Shown here: piece after piece, positions 43,785 to 55,712 of the stretch
How positions within the stretch are numbered: the stretch's first letter is position 1
Layout: every line of letters begins with the position of its first letter
Assembly: GCA_943737045.1 (NCBI GenBank)
Contig: CALSFV010000049.1
Coordinates: 372,001 to 436,000, forward strand
DNA from: Parapristionchus giblindavisi
Lineage: Eukaryota > Nematoda > Chromadorea > Rhabditida > Diplogasteridae
DNA: 64,000 nt
Reading direction: 5' to 3'
Made by a program: the position numbers and the translations under genes
The notes under the pieces: generated by a model
Databases searched by the model: none
Seen by the model: the letters and a program-made list of their open reading frames with translations, nothing else
What the model was told of the DNA's origin: nothing

Positions 43785-45680
43785 CAATTATGAAAAAAAA
43801 ACATTACTAATTCATAATTTGTTACAAGCAAAGAACTAAACCAATCACTATAATATGTCTTCTACTTTTTAAACAGAAAGACACGAAAATATATAAATAT
43901 CGCATGCCATACTCGAGAGATACAGAATGTAGAGAAATCTGAGAGCGCAGCAAATCGATGGCTTGATCTGCACTTCTCATGCTGTAACATTTCTTGTGAT
44001 CTTTGAAAAAAGAATATTCAAATTCCTTCTTCTGAAAAATGTTAATCCAGTTCACGTAAACGCAAACGATACCATTGTCACATTTATTGGTGCTCTTTGA
44101 CATTCGAAAGACGTCATAGTATGGTTCACGATTGGTTTATGGTAATTCACCCATCACTGTTATCATCTCTATTATATGGGTGCCAGAGACGACATTCGAT
44201 GGTAGTGCCAGTCTCTGTAGTGATCAAAAAAGAGCCAGTGCTTCGACGACGGTGAGTATTCAATATGATTAAATTCAAGTCATTTAAATTATCAACCTCA
44301 AAATATACGAGCAATGATGCGATTTGCATCATCCATGGGAACGGACTACCAGCTCAATTCATCTCGGTTTCTATGCTGCGGGGTGGCTAAAGAGAGAGTG
44401 CCCCGCGGGGTAGAGTGCTTAGACAGGGTGCCTCGCGGGGAGAAATTTCCAGAGTGGTTGATGTCCACGAAAGGATGATTTCACTTTTTGCTTTTTGCAA
44501 TTTCAAAAGTTGCCTCACTCGAAAAAAAATCTTCCAGAAACGAAACGTGGTTGGTTTTTGAAAGCATAGTGATCTGTACATGACAAACTTCTTGATTCTT
44601 TGTTTGTTTTGAGAATTTTATATTTTACATAAAATCATCTAATTAGATTGTGAATGCTTCTCATAGCGTCTATCTACATTATGTATATTTACACATGTTC
44701 GAGAACATTTTATCGTTTGAACAAGAACCTTTAACATCTCCGCACTAATTGTAAGGGGGTTACTCACGGCCCATATACAACTGTTTATTTTTTAAAATTG
44801 CTGACAGTCTTCTTCGAGTCCATCGCATGCTTGCTTGCGTTAACTTCTAGTCTAAGTTCTTGCCTAAAACAGCCGTGTAAATGGATGTTCAACCAATTTA
44901 TCCATATTATACTAGATGAAGGGAGGGCTTCTTCAGTTCCTCTACTCGTAGTGACCACCATTGTGCATTGATCCTCTTGAACTGATCTCGCCATCGAACA
45001 CGGACATGGAGAACGACGTTTGACAAAAGAATATGATATCCAATATGTGCACCGGAAGTTGCTCCTCCGGTATTTTTGTCCGTGGAGTGCTCCATAGGCT
45101 GCACCATGGTGTGTGACTAGGGGCGCACCCTACGGGATGAGGGAAAGACGTGCCCTATGCTACGGAATGAACGGCGTGCCCCACGGAATTTGAGGTCTAC
45201 CCCTTAAATCACATGGGGTGCGCCCTAGTCCCATACCATGGTGCTGCCCACGGCGCACCTCACGATCAAAAAATACCGGAGTCACTTATCGTGTATCGCA
45301 CATGTAGCTAGAACAATGCCCCCGATAGGCTGAGGTCCTGGATTCGACTCCCTCCTTGTGTCAATCATTTAATGAACCGTATTGTTTTGAAACTTCAGAG
45401 TATTCGGGTAACCATGGACAACAAAGGTTCTAAAGCGGTACTTTTTGATCTTTTTAGGGTAAAAAAAAACACTGATCAGGCTTTAGGAACATTGCAAGTA
45501 GCAATGATCAGTAGATCCACCTCATATCGCTACAAATTCCAGTTATCCACTGCATATTTATCTATATATTTATTCAAATATGCACATATTTTAACAAGTG
45601 TCATAGTTGATCTAGCTGCAATACGATTTCAGGGATATCGATCTTCCATTCTCGTTTCGTATGCCAAAATATGTTTATAG
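43785..45680. other. Intergenic stretch without a supported gene
   Basis: Several minus-strand frames (43822-44103, 44147-44332) lack clear splice sites. 44385-44450 has CGCGGGG repeats. 45103-45233 is an inverted repeat with ends CACCATGGTG. A B-box-like GGATTCGACTCCC lies near 45335. Confidence 0.45.
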
Positions 45681-45792
45681 GCACATATGGCCGGAGCTAA
45701 TTTTGCTCTCCGCTCTGGCAACTCTCTCGTAGACAAAAAATCGAGAGTATTGTCAGAGCGGGAAGTTTCGAATCAGTTTGGCGTGTCTATAA
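45681..45792. repeat. MITE-2 copy
   Basis: Arms CTCTCCGCTCTGGCA and TGTCAGAGCGGGAAG. Confidence 0.8.
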
Positions 45793-46199
45793 CATATCAA
45801 TTGAACAATCCATCACAGAATAAAGATTTATCGAATACACTGTAAAACAACGATTTGTACAAAAACATTTCGAGAGCAGTTACATAAATTAAAGCCGGGG
45901 AAGCGGTTCTACGATTGTACGGCTTTTGACGACGGTTGCGTTAAAGACCGGAGACTACTTGGCGGCTCACAAAAGAACAAAAAATGAATATGTTGGTCAT
46001 ATATTTTAATTTGAAATGAATTATTTCTCGTTTGATTCTATGAGAAAAATGTATCGCTATTGATTACAATTCTATAAAAATCATCAATATTTACACGTGA
46101 AAACATTGAGTACACGATACTTAATCACAATGCGAAAATGAAAGGATAAAATAGACAATAACTAGTATTTGACTAACAATTTAAAAGTTATTGTAAGAT

Positions 46200-46284
46200 A
46201 CACCAAGATAGATTGAACCTTGCCGCTCTGGAATCAGAGTTTGAGAGAGGCCAGAGCAGTGAGGTTCAAACCATCTTGGTGACA
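46200..46284. repeat. MITE-2-like short palindrome
   Basis: Ends CACCAAGATAG and CATCTTGGTG, inner GCCGCTCTGG and CCAGAGCAGTGAGG; a shortened, divergent member. Confidence 0.55.
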
Positions 46285-46399
46285 AATTGAAGCTGGGTTC
46301 TAAAGTTACGGAAAGAAGATGAAGCTATACAATTGAAAGAAACATAATGTGGTGTTAAATTTGCGAGAGACGGACACACGCTATCTTGTGAGATCGTAG

Positions 46400-47145
46400 T
46401 ACATAGGAACACGTGTTCATCAACTTAAATTTTGGAGTGCTCTAGGTCCCAAGTGGAAACCCCTGAGTGTAAATGAGGATACGGTAAAAAGTTATTGTAA
46501 CGATTGTTCAATATTGGCTGACTACCGTAACCTTTCACATTAATTTTATGATCTATCAAGGTTGTTCACTCGAGACCCACTCGAAAATTTATATGAACGA
46601 AACCGTCACACGTCACGGGAAGACGGCATATGTCCGTCTCGCAAATGCATCTCCGTATAAGCGGTACTATGCGAAGCAAGACCCGTGCCAATGGAACATT
46701 CTCTCCCAAGAAGATAAACCCCCACTCATTAAGGGCACACCCGAGCTAACTTTCCACTCCAATACTCTCGCAGACGAAGATAACGAGATAGTGTGGCCAG
46801 AGCGGAGAGTTTCAAATGAGCTCGGGGCGTGTCTTGAATCTCAACTGAGACGATCGGGGAGATGAAGATGCAATGGTTACTTCCAATTCGAAGCAAGGAC
46901 GAGAAAGCATGTCAGAACAGCACCGGTATTCATTTATCTTTGATCTTTGATCTTTGATCTCAGAAGGATCCTCGCCGCTTGGGCAGTGGCATCAGTTGAT
47001 TCGGCAGATACGACGATTGGGTCGAGCAACTCTGCTGGGCCGACAAGACGGAGTGAGCATCCGCTGCCTTTAATAAATATTTTTACAAACTTTATGTATA
47101 ACCCCGAACCCCTTCGGGGGAGATTCCCTACTGATACCTCTTGAT
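46400..47145 (+). CDS. Unknown gene, partial model
   Basis: Coding-like pieces: 46400 to about 46524 (LKFWSALGPKWKPLSVNEDT, then SYCNDCSIL), 46559-46735 (CSLETHSKIYMNET, KQDPCQWNILSQEDKPP), about 46856-46927 and 46962-47145. The second-to-last junction is clean (CAC CG|GTATTC...CAG|A AGG). The first two pieces join in phase only across a 34-nt intron, very short. A MITE-2 (46733-46845) separates the second and third and no good donor precedes it. The start is not found; a coding-like piece with FYDCTAFDDGCVKD at about 45890-45985 may belong. Family not recognised. Confidence 0.4.
46733..46845. repeat. MITE-2 copy inside the unknown gene
   Basis: Ends GGCACACCCGAGCTAAC and GAGCTCGGGGCGTGTCTT; arms intact. 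Confidence 0.8.
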
Positions 47146-47241
47146 AAAACGTGATTAAATAATAAAAATAATAAATGTCTATAACACGGGAAATGATGAA
47201 TTGTTTTATTTTTATTTTGTTTATTGTCGTTATCAAAATTG

Positions 47242-50200
47242 TCAGTACGAAAGAATTCGAGGCAAATAGAAGATATTGAAATCTAACTCGAAAGCCACTT
47301 TTACCTTATAGTTCTTGCCTGTCATAGGCAAAATGAATACCGCGTTGCGATGTGGTAGACCAGTCTCGACGTCCTTCAATACTTATACTTATTCCTTTAT
47401 TTATTTATTTCCCATCAAATGTAATAATCTTATTTTCTATATTATAATATAGTACTATAAATGCAATACTTTTTGGTTTCATCATGTCAAATGAGAGGGA
47501 GCATATATATGTAATTAGTATAGGTTGATGAAATTACGTCGGGTTATCAGCGAATCGAATAAACGGATCATGGTCATTGGCATTTCGGTAAAGATCTAAT
47601 TATTAAAATATTCTAGAGATTCCAAAAACAGATTTAAGAGTGTTCAGAATGTGGAGCCTTACTTTTCGAAATTATTTTAATTCTCGTTCGATTTTATATG
47701 TAGGATAAAAAAACTGAATTCAACCTTGACCTCGGTAGAGCCGTTGTACATTGTGGAAGGCGTGTGCACTATCTCAGGAATTGGGGCAGATGTCATTCTG
47801 GAAAACACAAATAAAATTAATTAATTAAATTAATTTAATTTTTTTATAACATTCATTCGTTTTGCTCACAAAAAACACTTTTTCATTCAGCTTATGCTTT
47901 GTTCGAAAGCAACGAAGAAATGAAGAAAAAGGCGAGGGAGAGTGTAATCCAAGAGAGTTTTCTGAATTTCTTTAGCAATTATTGAAAGTATTAAAAGGAA
48001 AACGAAAAAACATTTCCCGAAGGAAAAAATCATACATTAATTTTTAGAAGGAATTTTTTTCATTTTTTTTGCGGTTCTTCCATTATTTGCACCATATATA
48101 ATAAAATATATTCTAACCGTCCGAGTGGTAGGTGGTTTGGTCGATGGATGGGAGCTACCTTGACCGATTTGACTACCTTGATTGTTGTGCGACGTTGAGG
48201 AGTCTTTTCAGGCTGAAAAAAGCGCAATCAAGGAAGCTCTTGATTTAAAAAAAAGAGTAACGTATAATAGCCCGGGCTGTTGTGCCTTTAAAGATGGAGA
48301 CCCTCGAGTTTTTTCGTAACAAGACTGTTCGGGTAGAAAGATAGAGATTTATCACATGAACCGAACGACATATTTCATGTTGCGTGATGATATGTTTGAA
48401 GCTTGTTATGCGCATTGAAAGTACAACTTTTCAGGCAAGTAGAGAGTGCCTATCCGATTTGCATGCTTGACTCTCTCACTTCCCATTGTCACTTACGCTA
48501 ATTTCCATACAATATTTACATTCTACCCCCATGTTAATCGTTGCGGGAGTCAGTCATGACAAGCCAAGGGTCTCCTTCTTTAAGCGGCTATTCAAAGATC
48601 TTATTGTACTACACTATCAGTGAACTAACAAGGGAAGTGTAAGAAATATCTTTTAGACCTATGGATGGGAGTATTTTTCCTCGATAGCTATAGGCAATAT
48701 AAGGTCGGAACCAAAAAATCAGAACCTGGCATGCACTTTCCGATTTTATATAAATAATTATATTTTGTGCATTCGAACGCGCTGTTTAGAGTGATGAAAT
48801 AAGACTCCCCTGATAGAGCACTTGAAAGATCAGTGAGAACGTGGCTGCGTGGTGTGGTGGTAGTGTGTTCCCCTCTTGATCACTATGTGGGTGGTTCGAA
48901 TACACCTATGGAGGTTTTTCTTTTGCTGATTTTTAAACGTTTCGGACTTAATTTTGATCAAAAAAATTTAAATCTTTTTTCACATTTTTTATGTAGCTGC
49001 TGAACTTGAATTTTATCATTTAGGAATGCAAAAAATAATCTTATTGTACTACACTATCATTTTGCTTAATAGCATTGCGTTCAATTAAGTTCTGGAGGGT
49101 TCATCTGTACCAAGCGGCGACGGAAGAATAAGATTTTGATAACTTGTCCATACAATGTTTGGCCAAACTTTCTAAACTACTCTTTCTTTACACGGGGACA
49201 ATTAATCAGTGAGATTATTTTCAAACGCTTCAAATGTGATTGAATAGTCGATTACAATACGGCAATATTGCCATATTTTTGTCTTTTTTTAAAGAGTAGT
49301 TTAGAAAGTTGTATGGACATTGTATGGACAAATTATCAAAATGATATTCTTCCGTAGCCGCTTGGTACAGATGAACTCTCCCAAAATTAAATGATCACTA
49401 TGCTAGTAAACGAAATGTTGTTTTTTTGCATTCCTAAATAATAAAATTAAAGTTCAACAGCTACATAAAAACTGTGAAAAAGATTTTAATTTTTTTTCTG
49501 ATCAAAATTACAAGTCCGAAACGTTTAAAAATCAGCAAAACAAAAAGTCGATAGGTGTATTCGAACCACCCACATAGTGATCAAGAGGGGAACACACTAC
49601 CACCACACCACGCAGCCACGTCATCACTGATCTTTCAAGTGCTCTATCAGGGGAGTCTTATTTCATCCCTCTAAACAGCGCGTTCGAATGCACAAAATAT
49701 AATTATTAATATAAAACCGGAAAGTGCATGCCAGGTTCTCATTTTTTGGTTCCGATCTTATATTTCATATATCTATCGAGGAAAAATACTCCCATCCATA
49801 GGTCTAAAAGACATTTTTTACACATCCCTTGTAAATATCATATATCGTGCAACGATACATCCTCATGTGACGAAATCGATTGCGTCAATGTTGTCTACTG
49901 ACTCGGTTACACTGATATAGATGCACACGTGACTTATGCTAATTTGAGAACCTTTGATCTTTTGCCTGAATTGTGAAGATCTCTTTTTACATTATTCATG
50001 TTCTTTTAACTATTATAATAAGGATTATATACATGGTTGAATAGAATTCGCGATTGAAAAATGTCTTCCTACTTTTGTCATCAACTATCCAGAAAAAAAA
50101 ATATACAGAAAAAAAGATTAAAAATTTAAATATTTTTTAATGTGCTCTATTGCAATCATCAAATACTTCTTTTGAACACCCCCATGTGGTCCAATTTCCA

Positions 50201-53200
50201 TTAACAAGGGAACCACAAATGTCGCGGACACTCAGTGCTAAATTCGTTGACACAGGTCGTCTAGGACCCCCCCAGGGGGTCACAGAACTGCTTTTGAAAT
50301 GTCCGCATATTTGCATCTTTGGTACCGAAAATCGATTATGAAAATGTGATGGAAATTTGGGCGCGAGCCCCGTGGAATAGTGTCAAACACTCAAAGAACA
50401 CAGTCTGTGTCCGCCATAGCCAAGTGGTTAGAGTGCGGGATTAGCTTTTGGAATGTCGTGGGTTCGAATCCCCCTTGTACAATTTCTTTTGCCGTATTTT
50501 TTCTTTGCTTTCCAACATGCAGTTTCAAAGTCAAACTTCATCTTCAACAACAACGATTGGTGGGCATCGTGCCTGAAACAGGATCCATGGACGCTATACG
50601 GTAGAATTGACGGATTTCGGTATAAGTGGTGAATAAGATAGCTTTTGTTGCGTAGATCGGATACGGTAGCATGGACAGGATACAGTAGTATAGAACTGGA
50701 AGGGCCGGTACCTGTCTTGCCGTAGTAGGTGAGCGCCTCGATGTCCTTGGCGCACTTGATCCACCTGAACTCCCTGCTCATGACTGCTAGACTCTTGCAT
50801 CCTTCTCCTTTGTTGTTCCTCTTCCTCTTGCCCGAGCGATAGAAGGTGTATGCTTCGTCCATCTGGGAAATACATGTCGTGAGGGAGAATAAAAACAATC
50901 AATCACAAACAATAAAATACTCACCATCGCCTTTGTCCACAGATGCCGTTGGTTCTTCGGTAGAGCACTCGGTTCATCGAAGTCCCACTCCACATCACTG
51001 TCTTCTCCCGTGTCTTCCTTGACCGTCTCCACCTTTTCACGCACCGTCAACTCTCCCGCCTCCGCTCCACGAAGCATCATAACGATGCGATCAACCCACC
51101 TCATCTCCGACGCTTTGAGGGAGTCACGAGTGAAATGGGAGGAGAGGGAGGGGTCGAAGGTGAGGGCGATCTGGACAGAAACAGCCTTGGCAGACACTGG
51201 GTCTATGACCTCGAACTCCATTCGAGAAGATGAAAAAAATCCGTCAATTCTACCGTATAGCGTCCACGGATCCTGTTTCAGGCACGATGCCCACCAATCG
51301 TTGTTGTTGAAGATGAAGTTTGACTTTGAAACTGCATGTTGGAAAGCAAAGAAAAAATACAGCAAAAGAAATTGTACAAGGGGGGATTCGAACCCACGAC
51401 ATTCCAAAAGGTATTCCCGCACTCTAACCACTTGGCTACGGAGGACACAGACTGTGTTCTTTGAGTGTTTGACACTATTCCACGGGGCTCGCGCCCAAAT
51501 TTCCATCACATTTTCATAATCGATTTTCGGTACCAAAGAAGCAAATATGCGGACATTTCAAAGCAGTTCTGTGACCCCCTGGGGGGGGGGGGGGTCCTAG
51601 ACGACCTGTGTCAACGAATTTAGCACTGAGTGTCCGCGACATTTGTGGTTCCGTTGTAACACTTCATTTTTCAGTGTGTAGATGAAAACATTATTGTGAT
51701 ATGCGTTGGTCGAAAAGGAAATCTACTAAAGTAAAGCAGCCTTACTAAACTCTAGCCGGAACAATAAAAGTGGGGCTTAAGCGGATGAAATGGATTATAG
51801 GATAGCTCTGTTTAGACAAAGATATCGTGATCTTTGTTAGCCAAAATTTTCGATCATACATTATTGAAGCAGTGCACAGTATTCTGGTTCAAGCCATTTT
51901 GTTTCCATAGCCAGACAAGCGAAAGACGATTGCATTTGAGAGAGTTTCTATGTTGAGCGGTCGTTTTGGCTTTCACAGTCTATAGAACATTGTGAGTGAT
52001 CGAGAACTTTGTGGGTAATCCCTATCTAATTTCTGAATTCTTTATCATGATAGATTGTGATTTTTGTCTTTAGTAATTCTTCTTTCATATTCTTATGATA
52101 TCTGTTTTGATCGTCAGGAGAATTCTTATGATATCTGTTTTGATCGTCAAAACTTTTAATCCATCTGTTATATCCAAATATTGATTTAAAAATATTAATT
52201 TTCCTTACCGATTTAAAAAAAAATTTTGTTCTAGTGACGTAGTTATGAAAATATTTAAATTGGTACCTCCGGACTCTTCCGCATGACGTTCTTGCTGCAA
52301 AAGCCAAAGAAGTCGATATCCGAGTACTGAAACAAATATATATCAGCATTTTATAAGGCACACCCCAAGATAGTTTATCCCTGAATTGTGAATACTCTGT
52401 CGCAGACAAAGAGAGTGAGAGAGTGTGGCCAGAGTGGAGAGTTTCAAATTTACTCGAGTGTGGCTTTAAACGTCGCTATCACAAACGAAATCTGATGCAA
52501 TGCCCAATGCTGCGTTATTAATCTGCTCTAGTCGCAAGCTCACATTAAGCCTCGTAGGCACATAAGGCAAATTTAACGACATACCAAATTTTGAATATTT
52601 TGTTCCCCAGAAATCTGTAAACAGAATTAATCCTCATCGTGTTCGAACACAGTTCAATGACGCCGAATATGATGCGGAACACTGGGTTATGGTTTCATAC
52701 GGCGAAATCGAGAAAATAGGGGAATTAAACCCGGTCAGACAATGGAATGGGAGGGATTACAGTGGTTTAGGCTCAGTGAATGATGTACACGTGTATATTA
52801 AAATAGATTTTTGGACCGGTTTCAACGATCGAATCACGTGCTATTCTCAGATATTAGAGAGTTTCTTTTCCCAGATGCAAGCGTAGCTCTCAAGCTGTCA
52901 ACATACCCAATACTCTCGCCTACATTGCTACTTTAGCAACGAACATCGATCAATCGTATTATGTCATGCCATATATTGTTATGTGCCATTTGATGGAATA
53001 AAGAATAAAACTAACAAGAATAAGATTAGATTGGATTTGCAATATCTGTCGATCATCGATCGTCGATCGATTAGAGTATCGATATCAGCATCCCATTTAT
53101 ACAATTTATTTTAGTTCTCTGCAACCTGCGACTACAGATACAGTTAAAGGTAGACCCAGGTAAATTTTTACTTTCCGCCCTGGCAACACTTCTCGTAGAC

Positions 53201-53585
53201 ACAGAAAACGAGATAGTATTGCCGGAGTCCTAGTGCAACACTCTTTATTAAGATTGACTAATTGTAAGCAGTTTTCCTCTGAATCTGGAGTCATATAAAC
53301 ACTCCTCTTCTATCACACCACTACGTATGATGATTACGTATGATGGTGTGTACGATGGTTCAACTTTCTTTATCAGTATTAACAAAGCAGCCTCTCCACT
53401 GAATCCGCATTCTGATAAACGTTCAACTTTTATCTCACAACTACGTAAGATGATCACAATAGGGGTAATCCAATATCATAATAACAATGAATTATCACAC
53501 TGACCTTGATCATCAGCCCGACCCCAGCGAGGACACCAATGAGCAAACATCCGAGGACGAGATAGACATCCAGGAACTCATCCAT
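47242..53585 (-). CDS. Single-pass membrane protein, unknown function
   Basis: Minus-strand exons: 53585-53505, 52326-52267, [51221-50925 and 50862-50712, inside element E4, membership uncertain], 48212-48118, 47797-47731, 47373-47242. The first exon is mostly a membrane segment (VYLVLGCLLIGVLAGVGLMI) after five residues, a signal anchor. The ATG follows TTTGAG. Later parts are basic and Pro-rich (PEKTPQRRTTIKVVKSVKV) and end PRILSY. Without the E4 exons, exon 2 joins 48212 in phase 0; with them, entry is in phase but exit (donor at 50711) leaves phase 1, which would stop. The last acceptor (TTGAAG) is weak. The gene has taken up E3, E4 and family H in its introns. Confidence 0.5.
48290..48595. 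mobile_element. Family H TIR element
   Basis: Ends TTTAAAGATGGAGACCCT and GGGTCTCCTTCTTTAA are inverted over about 18 bp. Diverged copy at 17790. Confidence 0.7.
48841..48914 (+). tRNA. tRNA-like sequence, left arm of E3
   Basis: B box GGTTCGAATAC with four of five T-stem pairs; A-box-like TGGTGTGGTGG upstream. Mirrored at 49551-49620 on the minus strand. A pseudogene-grade match. Confidence 0.5.
49551..49620 (-). tRNA. tRNA-like sequence, right arm of E3
   Basis: Inverted copy of 48841-48914, pointing toward the element centre. Confidence 0.5.
50410..50480 (+). tRNA. tRNA-like sequence, left arm of E4
   Basis: A box TAGCCAAGTGG and B box GGTTCGAATCC both match consensus, 71 nt overall, T stem with four of five pairs. 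The acceptor stem is poor. Confidence 0.6.
50712..51221 (-). CDS. Spliced coding cargo inside E4
   Basis: Exon 51221-50925 (99 codons from ATG, beginning MEFEVIDPVSAK) and exon 50862-50712 (MDEAYTFYRSGKRKRNN, EFRWIKCAKDIEALTYYGKT) are joined by a 62-nt GTGAGT...CCCAG intron in phase 0. Codon usage is GC-rich like host exons nearby, not AT-rich like the retroelement. It is either a captured piece of a host gene or two exons of the surrounding minus-strand gene. I do not recognise the protein. Confidence 0.55.
51374..51446 (-). tRNA. tRNA-like sequence, right arm of E4
   Basis: Inverted copy of 50410-50480 with a few differences; both boxes kept. Confidence 0.6.
51865..51995. repeat. Dispersed repeat F, copy 2
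   Basis: Matches 7700-7840; same orientation. Confidence 0.6.
52359..52472. repeat. MITE-2 copy
   Basis: Ends GGCACACCCCAAGATAG and TCGAGTGTGGCTTT. Confidence 0.75.
52611..52886 (+). CDS. Terminal exon of an unknown plus-strand gene
   Basis: After the acceptor TTCCCCAG the frame is open for 91 codons to TAG, including VRTQFNDAEYDAEHWVMVSY, HVYIKIDFWTGF and LESFFSQMQA. Upstream exons were not found. It lies in intron 1 of the minus-strand membrane-protein gene, so it would be a nested or overlapping gene. Family not recognised. Confidence 0.45.
   Translation, partial: KSVNRINPHRVRTQFNDAEYDAEHWVMVSYGEIEKIGELNPVRQWNGRDYSGLGSVNDVHVYIKIDFWTGFNDRITCYSQILESFFSQMQA
53143..53232. repeat. MITE-2 copy, truncated at right
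   Basis: Arms CTTTCCGCCCTGGCAAC and AGTATTGCCGGAG. Confidence 0.65.
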
Positions 53586-54329
53586 CTCAAATGAAATATA
53601 TTTCGAACTTATTAGTGTTTGAATCCATGCATGATCACGGATAATTGGTGCAATTAATGGCATGATCATAAACACATAAGAATTCCGTCCGAACAACAAA
53701 TGAATTATGAGAATGAGGAATGACAACTGTTCTTATTGTTTGGTCGTAGCAGATTCTACCACAAAATGTGATTTTTTTAAAGTTCACCTAGATGACGGTA
53801 TTACATGGCACTAAAAGGAAGAGCATGGGACATTATTGGGAGCCAAGAATTTTACAAAAATTGAAATATCATATTATTATAACTTTATCGAGGTCATTGG
53901 CCAGGTAAGAGGGAATCGTTTTGAGTTTTTAGATGCTGATTTTTCGAGTAAATAAAGACGAGAGTCTGTGAACTCATAGAACGAGTGATATGCGCTTCGA
54001 AGAAAGTGGATAATTGCTGCGAATGAACAATCAGTCCTCAATCAGGGCAAATTTCTTAAGAATAATACACAGATTAGGAAGTTCTCGATCGTAAAGATGG
54101 TGACCAATAGAAAGTGGTGAGTGCGAAGGATAATATACAGAAATAGGGAAAGGAGGGAAGGACCAGACTAAAGAAGATTGAAAATTGGTGGGTTGAAGGT
54201 TGCACCCTACACGCTTAATCCGTCGATCATCGAATCAGACTTGAATAGGAGGGGTTCTCGACTCAGATTGGAAAAGGATACGTCATTACTTGTACTTTGT
54301 CAAGTCAAATACCTTTTTTTTTCCAAAGA

Positions 54330-54472
54330 CACACATCGAGGTAATTTGAAGCACGCGCAAGACTGCCTCGTAGACAAAGAAAGCGAGAGAGCATTGACAG
54401 AGCGGAGAGTTTATCTCTGACAATGCTCTCTCTCGCTTTCTTTGTAGCTCGAGGGCTCGGGGTGTGTCCTTG
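54330..54472. repeat. MITE-2 copy with duplicated inner arm
   Basis: The arm CTCTCTCGCTTTCTTTGT appears after the second arm as well, so the unit reads arm, arm, arm; ends are imperfect. Confidence 0.6.
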
Positions 54473-55431
54473 AATCTGCCCACTGTACACTGCCCGCCTA
54501 TAACCACATTGGGCATTCGGACACACTATGCCTTGCGTGGATACAGACTGCCCGAGACTGAATGGCCGAATTAGACCTTGCGAAAAATATTTTTTCCAGA
54601 GTGCACTAGGATTATAGTGAGAATAGAAATTGTCAATGACATCTTAGTTCCTTAAGACAGAGATCGCAAAATGCACATAGAGCCCTGTGTTGAAAGATCT
54701 TTGTACTAACTTAGACTTACAACTAGAACTACCGTAACTACAGATAATCATGGTCGAAAAATACTTCCATTCTAATCTAAGAACTCCAGCGAGTGCAAGT
54801 ATACCGGGTAATCTTCCTTTGCCCATCTTTCTCTCTCATATTCTCCCCTCTCTTAGGTACGCTGGCAAGACCTTGAGACGACTTTAGCCCTTGGTTCTTA
54901 CCTATCTTTGTCTACAGAACATTCATGGTTCACGTGAAGAAATTGAGTGAATGTTCTCTGCCCCATGTTCGTTGAACCTTTAAGACCGGTGTACAATAGG
55001 TAAGCGTGGTTTAGGAGCTAAGCTCGACTTAGGAGGACTTATTACAAAAACGAACCAGTGAATGGTGAAATTCGATGTTAATTCACTAATTCAACAAAAT
55101 ACTCTTACAATTCTTTGGCGAGAATGATATGACAATCAAAATAAATAATTAATTAGTGGGAGATTTTGACATAACTTCGACCAAACTGTTGTTTTTAACA
55201 GCGAGTCATTAAAAAATAGTTAAGCTTAACTTAAGAATTTTTAACAATCAAACTTGAAAAATATTCAATAAATCGATAAACAGTTCGCAACCGTTGACTG
55301 TCTATAGCAATAGGGAAGAATGAATAGGAGATAGAGAAGTCAGAGAGCGACAGTAGCCCCCATCGTGACTCCACGACTCCACTTTGCCTAAGCGGATCAT
55401 CTTCTACCTCTCCCTCTGTCTCTCTCTCTCT

Positions 55432-55600
55432 ACCTCTACCTCTACCTCTACCTCTACCTCTACCTCTACCTCTACCTCTACCTCTACCTCTACCTCTACA
55501 TCTACCTCTACCTCTCCTTCTACCTCTACCTCTCCCTCTCCCTCTACCTCTACCTCTACCTCTACCTCTACCTCTCCCTCTCTCCCTCTTTCCCTCTGCC
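55432..55600. repeat. CTACCT microsatellite
   Basis: About 25 units of CTACCT with CTCCCT variants. Confidence 0.95.
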
Positions 55601-55712
55601 TTTCCATATACCTCTCTCTAGATACCTCTATCAGTAACAGTATTTAATCTCTGGACGACTGGAGTAGAGTGAGGGTGACAAGAATTTCATTCAAACTTTT
55701 TTTCCATATTAG

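Larger units (their letters stand above)
48629..49831. mobile_element. CAAGG-family TIR element E3, 1203 bp palindrome
   Basis: Starts CAAGGGAAGTGT; ends ACACATCCCTTG; TAA at 48626-48628 and 49832-49834. Arms of about 560 bp are almost complete, leaving a centre under 100 bp. tRNA-like sequences lie in both arms at 48841-48914 and 49551-49620. No ORF is seen. Confidence 0.9.
50205..51656. mobile_element. CAAGG-family TIR element E4 carrying coding cargo
   Basis: Starts CAAGGGAACCACAAATGTCG; ends GGTTCCGTTG (one change from CCCTTG); TAA at 50202-50204 and 51657-51659. Arms are about 421 bp each; the core, about 50627-51236, has two minus-strand exons. A C or G tract follows CAGGTCGTCTAGGAC in each arm, of different lengths. 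Confidence 0.9.
53586..55700. other. Intergenic stretch
   Basis: A MITE-2 with an extra partial arm lies at about 54330-54472. A CTCTAC microsatellite covers about 55432-55600. No supported gene. Confidence 0.5.

Noticed and set aside
43822..44332. Minus-strand frames after the tyrosinase
   Set aside because: Tempting as a small Cys-containing gene, but no clean acceptor or donor joins them and a GTGAGT on the plus strand is equally consistent with chance.
45290..45350. tRNA-like sequence with GGATTCGACTCCC
   Set aside because: Only the B box is convincing; no A box or arms could be drawn.
55404..55647. Ser/Thr-Pro or Glu-Val repeat open frames
   Set aside because: Both are translations of the CTACCT microsatellite.
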